The translations under genes and the position numbers were made by a program. A stretch of DNA of 64,000 nt from contig JAHZHC010000027.1 in the NCBI GenBank assembly GCA_019420505.1, positions 35,249-99,248 on the forward strand, read 5' to 3'. The notes beneath the pieces are model-generated. The model saw nothing but the letters and a program-made list of their open reading frames with translations. It did not search any database and had not been told where the DNA came from. Positions 16,092-23,066 of this stretch are shown piece by piece. Within the stretch, counting starts at the first letter, position 1, and each line of letters begins with the position of its first letter. Source of the DNA: Ruminococcus sp. Its GTDB lineage: Bacteria > Bacillota > Clostridia > Oscillospirales > Ruminococcaceae.

Positions 16092-16793
16092 ATGGCATTT
16101 GTAGAATTTAAGAACGTTGTGAAACAGTATCAGATGGGAGAGGTTACAATAAAGGCTTCGGACGGAGTTGATTTTGAAATTGAAAAAGGAGAGTTTGTTG
16201 TTATTGTTGGCGCAAGCGGAGCAGGAAAAACCACAATTCTGAATATGTTAGGCGGAATGGATACCTGTGACAGCGGAAAAATAATTGTTGACGGCAGGAA
16301 TATAGCTGGATTTAACCGCCGTCAGCTTACGGAATATCGAAGATATGACATCGGTTTTGTTTTTCAATTTTATAATCTTGTTACCAATCTTACGGCAAAG
16401 GAAAACGTAGAGCTTTCTGTTCAGATTTGTCCTGACGCTTTAGATCCGTCAGAAGTTCTGAAAAGTGTGGGACTTCAGGAAAGAGAGAATAATTTTCCTT
16501 CACAGCTTTCAGGGGGAGAACAGCAAAGAGTTTCTATTGCCAGAGCGCTTGCAAAACGTCCGAAGCTTTTACTTTGTGACGAACCTACGGGGGCGTTGGA
16601 TTATAACACCGGAAAAACGATATTGAAGCTTCTTTGGGATACTTGTCGAAAAAATAACATGACCGTTATAGTTATTACACATAATTCGGCTATTGCTCCT
16701 ATGGCGGACAGAATTATAAGTGTAAAAAACAGCAGGGTTGATCAGGTTTTAATCAATAAAAATCCCAAAAATGTTGAAGATATAGAGTGGTAA
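16092..16793 (+). CDS. ABC transporter ATP-binding protein (MacB/LolD type)
   Basis: A 233-residue ATPase. Walker A is GASGAGKTT (about residue 37), the Q-loop lies in FVFQFYNLV, the signature is LSGGEQQRVSIARAL, Walker B is LLLCDEP, and the switch histidine is in VITHN. The subgroup is the one that normally pairs with FtsX/MacB-type permeases, often next to antimicrobial-peptide or wall-stress systems. No permease gene is adjacent: the next gene is on the other strand. It has its own AAGGGGA ribosome binding site and is bounded by terminators on both sides, so its membrane partner must be encoded elsewhere. Confidence 0.9.
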   Translation: MAFVEFKNVVKQYQMGEVTIKASDGVDFEIEKGEFVVIVGASGAGKTTILNMLGGMDTCDSGKIIVDGRNIAGFNRRQLTEYRRYDIGFVFQFYNLVTNLTAKENVELSVQICPDALDPSEVLKSVGLQERENNFPSQLSGGEQQRVSIARALAKRPKLLLCDEPTGALDYNTGKTILKLLWDTCRKNNMTVIVITHNSAIAPMADRIISVKNSRVDQVLINKNPKNVEDIEW

Positions 16794-16806
16794 GAAGCAA
16801 AAGCAT

Positions 16807-16842
16807 AAAAAAAGAGACGTTAGTGTCTCTTTTTTTATTTCT
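16807..16842. terminator. Bidirectional intrinsic terminator
   Basis: AAAAAAAGAGAC pairs with GTGTCTCTTTTTTT around a short loop. It serves the ABC ATPase gene on the plus strand and the converging HTH-membrane gene on the minus strand. Confidence 0.8.
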
Positions 16843-17842
16843 TATTTTTTAATTCAAATATTATTCCTCCCAGGGAAAAAATCAATGCCAAAGCTATGCA
16901 GACAGCAAATATTGAAAACATTATATTTGCATTTATATAAGCTTCATTGCTCCATTCAGAGAAATTAACAGTTTCAATTCTGAACGGATGCTTTTCAAAA
17001 ACGGTAAGCATTATAGGTCTTTGAAGGATCACCCAAATACCGCTTGTAATTAAGCAAATTGATGTTTTAAAAAAGCTGTTTATTTTTAGATACCGTATTG
17101 TGATCAGCAATGCCCATGGCAGGGTTATTTCAAATGCATATATTTTCAAAGCGTCAGCGTTTTTTAATTTAGATACGGCAATAATCAGAACAAGCAATAG
17201 GAGTGAATCAATTGCAAGGCTCATAAATCCACGGTTATTTCTAATAAATCTTGGGAACAATCCGGATTTAAAGATAAACGGTGCAAATATGACGGAAAGT
17301 CCGAATGTTACGGCGAGAATAGTTGTTAATAACCAATCGCCTCCGTTATATATACGACATGTAATCAGTAATGAATTTAATGATAACCAAAAAGCAGCTA
17401 ATGTCCAAAGACTTTTGTATTTTTTAATTAATAACGGTAAATTCAATAAAGAAAATACCATTAATTCTGATGACAGCACAATAAAAAACCATGTTGGCTT
17501 ATGGTTTGATATCATATCTGTAATGAAGCATGGTATCAATGAACCTGCGTATGCTAAAAAGCAGATTATAAAATAAATATGGACTGTTTTTTTATAGCTT
17601 TTTGCTTGATTTTCTATTTCCCTTTGGCGATAATCATCACTGGCAGTTAAAAGCTCATGCTCTGAAATAGAAAGTACTTCGCAAATGCCTTGTATCATTG
17701 AAATATCAGGATAAGAAACTCCACGTTCCCATTTACTTATTGCGGATTCTGTTAAAAAAAGCTGTTTTGCCATTTCCTTTTGTGAAAGGCCGGCTTGTTT
17801 ACGTTTGCTCTGAATAAATTTTCCTAATGTTGTTTTTTCCAT
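16835..17842 (-). CDS. XRE-family HTH regulator with membrane domain
   Basis: A 335-residue protein. Residues 1-65 are a Cro/C1-type helix-turn-helix (LSQKEMAKQLFLTESAISKWERG, then SYPDISMIQGICEVL). After a short charged linker there are about seven hydrophobic helices (about 90-330). Such one-component membrane-bound regulators are common in Clostridia and probably sense an envelope or membrane signal directly. It converges on the ABC ATPase gene across a shared terminator, so a functional link to that transporter is possible but unproven. The upstream region has an imperfect palindrome that may be its operator. Confidence 0.85.
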   Translation of the reverse strand: MEKTTLGKFIQSKRKQAGLSQKEMAKQLFLTESAISKWERGVSYPDISMIQGICEVLSISEHELLTASDDYRQREIENQAKSYKKTVHIYFIICFLAYAGSLIPCFITDMISNHKPTWFFIVLSSELMVFSLLNLPLLIKKYKSLWTLAAFWLSLNSLLITCRIYNGGDWLLTTILAVTFGLSVIFAPFIFKSGLFPRFIRNNRGFMSLAIDSLLLLVLIIAVSKLKNADALKIYAFEITLPWALLITIRYLKINSFFKTSICLITSGIWVILQRPIMLTVFEKHPFRIETVNFSEWSNEAYINANIMFSIFAVCIALALIFSLGGIIFELKNKK

Positions 17843-17859
17843 GAAATATTCTCCTTTGT

Positions 17860-17888
17860 TTCTGTTAACTGTTTATGTTAAAACAGAA
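17860..17888. promoter_or_regulatory. Imperfect inverted repeat upstream of the XRE gene
   Basis: TTCTGTTAA (17860-17868) and TTAAAACAGAA (17878-17888) form facing half-sites 18-46 bp upstream of the start codon. This is a candidate autoregulatory operator. Confidence 0.4.
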
Positions 17889-17944
17889 CAACTAATTTCG
17901 GCCGTGAGTTGATTATATCATCATGTTATTTTTATGTCAATAAA

Positions 17945-17998
17945 ATAACCCCGAAAATGTGCAAGACTGTTAAGCCAGTTGCGTATTTTCGGGGTTAT
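17945..17998 (-). terminator. Terminator of the copA-csoR operon
   Basis: A 14-bp perfect stem (ATAACCCCGAAAAT, 17945-17958, with 17985-17998), followed on the minus strand by an AT-rich T tract. It lies 5 bp beyond the csoR stop codon. Confidence 0.8.
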
Positions 17999-18002
17999 CT
18001 GT

Positions 18003-18260
18003 TTATAGCTTATCAATAAGACCTACGAGTTCCTCAATTTTTTTATCGGCGTTATCGCTTTTCATTGCTTCGGCTACACAGCATTTCATATGGGCGGAAA
18101 GAATTTCTTTGTTTGCTTTTCTCAGTATAGCGTCAGCAGCCATTAACTGATTAGAAATGTCAATGCAATATCTGTCCTCGTCAATCATGCGAAGTATGCC
18201 GTCAATTTGACCTTTGGCTGTTTTGAGAAGTCTGGTTACCTTATTTTTATCAGCCTTCAT
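18003..18260 (-). CDS. csoR: CsoR-family copper-sensing repressor
   Basis: An 85-residue all-helical DUF156 repressor. The Cu(I) ligands are all present: Cys32, His57 and Cys61 in the C...HxxxC arrangement. CsoR dissociates from DNA when it binds Cu(I). The gene overlaps the end of copA by 11 bp, so the repressor is the last gene of the operon it probably controls. A GC-rich palindrome at the copA promoter is the likely binding site. Confidence 0.9.
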   Translation of the reverse strand: MKADKNKVTRLLKTAKGQIDGILRMIDEDRYCIDISNQLMAADAILRKANKEILSAHMKCCVAEAMKSDNADKKIEELVGLIDKL

Positions 18261-18462
18261 TAATTTCTGTCACCTCATAGCCTTCAGACTCAACTGTATT
18301 CTTTAAGATCTCATCTGAAACATCTTTTGTTATAGTCAGATAAGCCGCTTTATCCTCTAATGACACATCTGCTTCTACACCGTCAATGGCATTAAGGACT
18401 TTAGTCACTCTTCCTGTGCAGTGACCGCACATCATTCCTTCAATTTTCATTACTTTTTTCAT
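18250..18462 (-). CDS. Possible internal start: free CopZ-like copper chaperone
   Basis: Within copA, in the same frame, an ATG at 18462 follows AAAGGAA (18477-18471) with 8-nt spacing. It would give a 70-residue protein that is exactly one heavy-metal-associated domain with CGHC. This looks like a former separate copZ gene joined in frame to copA by loss of the copA stop codon, keeping its own translation signal. Production of the free protein is inference. The alternative is that the site is only a relic. Confidence 0.4.
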   Translation of the reverse strand: MKKVMKIEGMMCGHCTGRVTKVLNAIDGVEADVSLEDKAAYLTITKDVSDEILKNTVESEGYEVTEINEG

Positions 18463-20784
18463 AACATCATTTCCTTTCAATTCTATAATTTTGTCAGAAT
18501 TTTGACTTTGGGGTTCATATGGTATTTTATTGAACTTTGGCTTAAAAAATTTTAGTCTTAAAGCATTGGTAACTACAAAGAACGAGCTCAGACTCATTGC
18601 CGCCGCTCCGAACATCGGATTAAGAGTCCATCCGAAAATAGGGTAAAAAACACCTGCTGCAAGTGGTATTCCTAACGAATTGTAAAAAAGAGCCCAAAAC
18701 AGATTTTCTTTTATATTTTTTATTACTGCTTTACTGAGAGCAAATGCAGCGGCGGCGTCCTGCAAGTCGTTTTTCATCAACACAATATCTGCGGATTCAA
18801 TGGCGATATCCTGACCGGCGCCTATTGCAATTCCTACGTCGGCTCTTGCCAAAGCGGGTGAGTCGTTTATTCCGTCGCCAATCATTGCAACTTTTTCACC
18901 TTGTTCCTGCAAATAGCGAATCTCGGCTTCTTTATCCTGTGGAAGAACTTCTGATATGACCTTATCAGCCTGTATTTGTTGCTGAATTGCATTAGCGGTA
19001 AGTTGGTTGTCGCCGGTGAGCATAATTACTTTCATGCCCATACTTTTCATTTGGGTAACAGCGTTTTTACTTGTATTCTTCACAGTATCGGCAACAGCTA
19101 TAATTCCTAAAAGTTTTCCGTCACTGCTGAAGAAAAGGGGAGTTTTGCCGTTATTTGCAAGTTTATTTGCTTCTTTAGATAAAATGCTGATGTCTACGTT
19201 ATTTTCCCTCATAAATCTTAAATTTCCTGCAAGAACATTTTTGTCGGAAACTACAGCGGATATTCCTCTGCCTTGCACTTCGATGTAATTACTGCAACTT
19301 GAAGATAAATCGAAGTTTCTTTCGGCATATTCACAAATTGCTCCTGACAATGGATGAGATGATGATTTCTCAAGTGGATATGCAGCAGAAAAAAGATCTT
19401 TTTCTGATAGTCCTTTAACGGGAATAACATCGGTGACTTTGGGTTTTCCCTCAGTAACTGTGCCTGTCTTGTCGAGGACGACAGTAGTTATTTTATGGGC
19501 TATTTCAAGGCTTTCAGCAGATTTCACCAATATTCCGTTTTCTGCTCCTTTACCTGTTCCGACCATAATAGCTGTTGGTGTTGCAAGGCCCAAAGCGCAT
19601 GGACATGAGATTACTAAAACGGATATTCCAATGGAAAGGGCTGAAGCAAAGGCTGCACCGGAGATAAGCCAAGCAATTACGGCTATAAGTGCAATGGCCA
19701 TTACAATGGGCACGAAAACTCCGCTTACCCTATCAGCAAGCTTTGAAATAGGAGCTTTTGATGATGAAGCCTCCTCTACCAGTGCAATGATTTGTGAGAG
19801 GGTAGAATTTTCAGCAGTTTTTCTGCAAACAGCTTTAGCATATCCTGAAGTACAAATCGTACCTGCCATCACAGTATCGGATTTTTCTTTAGAAACGGGA
19901 ATACTCTCACCGGTTATTGCGGATTGATCAATACTGCATAAGCCGTCTATAACTTCTCCGTCGCAGGGAATGGCATTTCCTGAACGTATAAGAAATACAT
20001 CGTTTACAGCAACCTGCTCTGCTGATATTTCAAGTTCTTTTCCGTCACGTATGACTACTGCTGTTTTTGGTGCAAGATTTATGAGCTTTTCAATTGCCTG
20101 TGAGGTTCTGCTTTTAGAACGGGCTTCCATAAATTTTCCTACGGTTATAAGAGCTAATATCATTCCACAGGATTCAAAGTAGAGATTCATCATACTGTCA
20201 TGAGCGGCAGATATATTTCCTCTTCCTATCTCATAAGCCATTACAAAAAGCTGTATTACGCTGTATCCTCCTGCCGCAGATGCGCCTAAAGCGATCAGGG
20301 TATCCATATTAGGTGCAAGATGTACAAGGTTTTTAAAGCCATTAACAAAGTAATGCTTATTAAGAATAACAATAGGAATAGTTAGAAAAAGCTGTGTTAA
20401 GGCAAAAATCATCATGTTGTTATGGCCGATAAAAATAGGAGGAAGGGGGATATTAAACATATGCCCCATGCATATATAAAAAAGAGGAACAAGAAAAATG
20501 ATTGACCAAATCATACGTTTTTTCATAGCTTTTGCGCTTTCATCAACGTTTTTGATTATTTTATTTTTGTCATTTCCTTTTAAACTTGCTCCGTATCCTC
20601 CGTGTTCAACAGCTTGAATAATGGTTCCGCTGTCAACAATATCACTGTCATAATCTACAGTCATTGAGTTTTGCAGCAGGTTTACAGCTACGGATTGTAT
20701 TCCATTTAATTTACGCACACTTTTTTCCACGTGTGCAGAGCATGCGGAACAGGTCATTCCTGTAACATCAAATTTTTGCTTCAT
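18250..20784 (-). CDS. copA: Copper-exporting P-type ATPase with fused C-terminal CopZ-like domain
   Basis: CopA pumps Cu(I) out of the cell. The 844-residue protein has an N-terminal heavy-metal domain with GMTCSAC (about 8-14) and eight membrane helices. It has CPC in ISCPCALGL, DKTGT (phosphorylated Asp), an HP motif in SSSHPLSG, TGDN and GDGINDSPAL. Unusually, residues 775-844 form a second heavy-metal domain with GMMCGHC, the size and motif of the free copper chaperone CopZ. The linker before it is encoded by DNA that also contains a proper ribosome binding site for that domain. A consensus promoter and a CsoR-type palindrome lie upstream. Confidence 0.95.
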   Translation of the reverse strand: MKQKFDVTGMTCSACSAHVEKSVRKLNGIQSVAVNLLQNSMTVDYDSDIVDSGTIIQAVEHGGYGASLKGNDKNKIIKNVDESAKAMKKRMIWSIIFLVPLFYICMGHMFNIPLPPIFIGHNNMMIFALTQLFLTIPIVILNKHYFVNGFKNLVHLAPNMDTLIALGASAAGGYSVIQLFVMAYEIGRGNISAAHDSMMNLYFESCGMILALITVGKFMEARSKSRTSQAIEKLINLAPKTAVVIRDGKELEISAEQVAVNDVFLIRSGNAIPCDGEVIDGLCSIDQSAITGESIPVSKEKSDTVMAGTICTSGYAKAVCRKTAENSTLSQIIALVEEASSSKAPISKLADRVSGVFVPIVMAIALIAVIAWLISGAAFASALSIGISVLVISCPCALGLATPTAIMVGTGKGAENGILVKSAESLEIAHKITTVVLDKTGTVTEGKPKVTDVIPVKGLSEKDLFSAAYPLEKSSSHPLSGAICEYAERNFDLSSSCSNYIEVQGRGISAVVSDKNVLAGNLRFMRENNVDISILSKEANKLANNGKTPLFFSSDGKLLGIIAVADTVKNTSKNAVTQMKSMGMKVIMLTGDNQLTANAIQQQIQADKVISEVLPQDKEAEIRYLQEQGEKVAMIGDGINDSPALARADVGIAIGAGQDIAIESADIVLMKNDLQDAAAAFALSKAVIKNIKENLFWALFYNSLGIPLAAGVFYPIFGWTLNPMFGAAAMSLSSFFVVTNALRLKFFKPKFNKIPYEPQSQNSDKIIELKGNDVMKKVMKIEGMMCGHCTGRVTKVLNAIDGVEADVSLEDKAAYLTITKDVSDEILKNTVESEGYEVTEINEG

Positions 20785-20844
20785 AGAATCAGATCCTTAA
20801 TAAAAATATAAATTTATTATAACCAAAATAAAAAGTTTTACCGC

Positions 20845-20863
20845 AACACCCCCATGGGGTGTT
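20845..20863. promoter_or_regulatory. CsoR-type operator
   Basis: AACACCCC-CAT-GGGGTGTT is a perfect palindrome of the CCCC/GGGG type known for CsoR sites. It lies just downstream of the copA -10 box, over the expected start of transcription. Confidence 0.8.
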
Positions 20864-20868
20864 ATTTT

Positions 20869-20897
20869 ATTATAGCATTAGTTTTTTTAATTGTCAA
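20869..20897 (-). promoter_or_regulatory. Sigma-A promoter of copA-csoR
   Basis: On the minus strand TTGACA (20897-20892), a 17-bp spacer and TATAAT (20874-20869). Confidence 0.88.
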
Positions 20898-20933
20898 GAA
20901 AGTTAGCTTCGGAAAACAAAGCATAAAAATAAG

Positions 20934-20956
20934 ACCCGCATCAGCGAGTCTTATTT
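20934..20956 (-). terminator. Possible terminator of the surface protein gene
   Basis: On the minus strand a short stem (AAGACTCGC with GCGGGTCTT, 20955-20931) follows the stop codon at 20972 and runs into ATTTTTAT. Confidence 0.6.
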
Positions 20957-20971
20957 AAAATCCAATTCAGA

Positions 20972-22627
20972 TTATTTTTTCTTAGAAACAACGATTGCAG
21001 CAGCTGCAAGTGCAAGACCTGCGATTGCTATTCCGGCAACACCTGTGTTAGGGCTCTTGTCGTTGTTATTATTTGTTGTTCCAGCCTTTGAAGAACTTGA
21101 ATCATCTTTCTTTGATGAAGATGTATCTACTGAAGTAATAGATGAATCTTTATTATCAGGATCAACAGGATTCTTTGAATCATCAGGCTTTACAGGATCT
21201 GAATCATCAGGCTTTTCAGGATCTGAATCATCAGGATCTACAGGTGCAGGCTGTGAAGCAAGTCTGACACCGCTCTGTGAAAGTTCAATAGAAGTAATCT
21301 TAACTCCGCTAATCTGGAATACAAGACCATCAAAAGCAGAATCATCAGCAGTTGCGGTTTCAATAGCCTTATTTATACCGTCAGCAGTGATTGTAAATTT
21401 AATTTGCTTGCAGCTTGGATCATTTGAAATGAAAAATCCGCTTGTCTGCATAGCGTAACCAACTGTTTCGCCATCATTTGTTAAATAACCAATTCCGTCA
21501 CCGTCAGTAATAGCTTCGCAATCTGTACCAAGAATATTTACGTTTGTAAGATATCCATCTGCCTGATATGCTGCCCAACCGTTAGCAAACGCTGGTTTAA
21601 ACTGAACATATTCAAAACCGTCAACCCACTCGAAGTTTACAGTTACATCCATTGCTGTGTCTTTTGTAAATGATTTAGCGTCAATATAATCATCTGTTAA
21701 TGTACCGTCGTCAAGTTCATATTTTGGGAAGCAGTTACCCCATTCGTCTGTTACAGGATTTTCAATGTTGATAATTGTTCCTGTAGTTTCAGACTTGCTT
21801 GAATCGTCAGCTTCTGAACTGTCATCAGGATCATCACTTCCCGGAGCGGTGTAAGTAATTTCGGTAACTACAGCGTCCTGACCTTTCATGAACATAGCTT
21901 TTGATGATACTAACTGCTGAGCCTGTTCAGCTGTAAGTCTGATTTGAAGCTTGCCGCCTGTTGTATCAAAATACTCGTTTCCGTCTGCATTTTTCATAGG
22001 TGTCCATGTCCATGCATCACCGATCTTATTGATTATTGAAATCTGAGCAGCGCCTGAAGCTGTATACTTAACTGTAAGAATACCGCCTTCTACAGCAAGA
22101 GGAATACCTGCAACGCCAAGCTCAACGTCTTTGTTCCATGAGCCAAGATCTTCTGAACCTGTCCAGATAACTTCAGTTTCTCCGCCGGGTCCGCCGGGAG
22201 CTTTATAAGTCATTTTAGTAACTACAGCGTCCTGACCTTTCATGAACATAGCTTTAGATGTTGCCAACTGCTGAGCTTGTTCCTCTGTAAGCTTGATCTG
22301 AAGCTTGCCGCCTGTTGTATCAAAATACTCGTTTCCGTCTGCATTTTTCATTGGTGTCCATGTCCATGCATCACCAATCTTATTAATTATTGAAATCTGA
22401 GCAGCGCCTGAAGCTGTATACTCAACTGTAAGTATACCGTCTTTTTCAGCAAGCGGAATACCTGCAACGCCAAGTTCAACGTCTTTGTTCCATGAACCAA
22501 GATCTTCTGAACCTTCCCAGATTACTTCTGCATCAGCAGCTGAAGTGCTGAATGAAGAAATGCTGGCCAATGTTGAAATGGCAAGTGCGCCAGCAACAAT
22601 GCTGGAAATAATCTTCTTAATCTTCAT
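20972..22627 (-). CDS. Wall-anchored surface protein with two tandem carbohydrate-binding-like repeats
   Basis: A 551-residue secreted protein. The signal peptide is about 1-31 (cleavage near STSAADA). Two repeats of about 111 residues (34-144 and 152-262, period 118) are nearly identical, each from EVIW to about YxAPG and rich in Trp and beta-strand pattern, like a small jelly-roll binding module. A third, different domain spans about 285-455, with the GFEYVQFKP and FKPAFANGW type strands. A repetitive acidic PDDSDPEKPDDS linker follows. The C-terminus is SPNTG, a hydrophobic helix and SKKK, an LPXTG-like sorting signal seen in ruminococci. Ligand unknown. The DNA of the repeats is also nearly identical, suggesting recent duplication or gene conversion. 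Confidence 0.82.
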   Translation of the reverse strand: MKIKKIISSIVAGALAISTLASISSFSTSAADAEVIWEGSEDLGSWNKDVELGVAGIPLAEKDGILTVEYTASGAAQISIINKIGDAWTWTPMKNADGNEYFDTTGGKLQIKLTEEQAQQLATSKAMFMKGQDAVVTKMTYKAPGGPGGETEVIWTGSEDLGSWNKDVELGVAGIPLAVEGGILTVKYTASGAAQISIINKIGDAWTWTPMKNADGNEYFDTTGGKLQIRLTAEQAQQLVSSKAMFMKGQDAVVTEITYTAPGSDDPDDSSEADDSSKSETTGTIINIENPVTDEWGNCFPKYELDDGTLTDDYIDAKSFTKDTAMDVTVNFEWVDGFEYVQFKPAFANGWAAYQADGYLTNVNILGTDCEAITDGDGIGYLTNDGETVGYAMQTSGFFISNDPSCKQIKFTITADGINKAIETATADDSAFDGLVFQISGVKITSIELSQSGVRLASQPAPVDPDDSDPEKPDDSDPVKPDDSKNPVDPDNKDSSITSVDTSSSKKDDSSSSKAGTTNNNNDKSPNTGVAGIAIAGLALAAAAIVVSKKK

Positions 22628-22698
22628 TTTTCATCCTCCATATATAGTATTATTCACAATGAATCGGGAAATGAAAACCCAATGTAATTGTTATATAC

Positions 22699-22728
22699 AT
22701 TATAACATAAGCTGTTTGTTTTTTTCAA
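22699..22728 (-). promoter_or_regulatory. Probable promoter of the surface protein gene
   Basis: On the minus strand TTGAAA (22728-22723), an 18-bp spacer and TATAAT (22704-22699). Nothing else recognisable lies between here and 22931. Confidence 0.55.
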
Positions 22729-22931
22729 TGATGTTTTTCACTAAATTTGCATAAAAACATTTAGTGCTTTTTCACAAAAAATACAAATATAATTTTTAAC
22801 AAAGTTGGAATAATAATGGGCGGAAAATTATAGCGAAAGCTGACTTTAATGTTTTTTACTGTATTTAAAAGTAAACAAATTACTTTAAAAAAATACAATA
22901 AATTTATATATTTTTATTCTTATTATATATA

Positions 22932-22960
22932 TTGACAATTGGATTTATTAAGTGTATAAT
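22932..22960 (+). promoter_or_regulatory. Sigma-A promoter of the 981-residue secreted protein gene
   Basis: TTGACA (22932-22937), a 17-bp spacer and TATAAT (22955-22960). A ~100-nt leader follows. Confidence 0.85.
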
Positions 22961-23066
22961 TAACATATAAAGGAACAGGATGAAAAATTCTGTTTTAATT
23001 ACAGGTACAATTTTACTGATAAAATTATACCGAAATATAAAATTTTATTAATGAGGAGGAACATTA

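Noticed and set aside
18744..20182. Several plus-strand frames across copA
   Set aside because: Antisense shadows of copA with no start signals.
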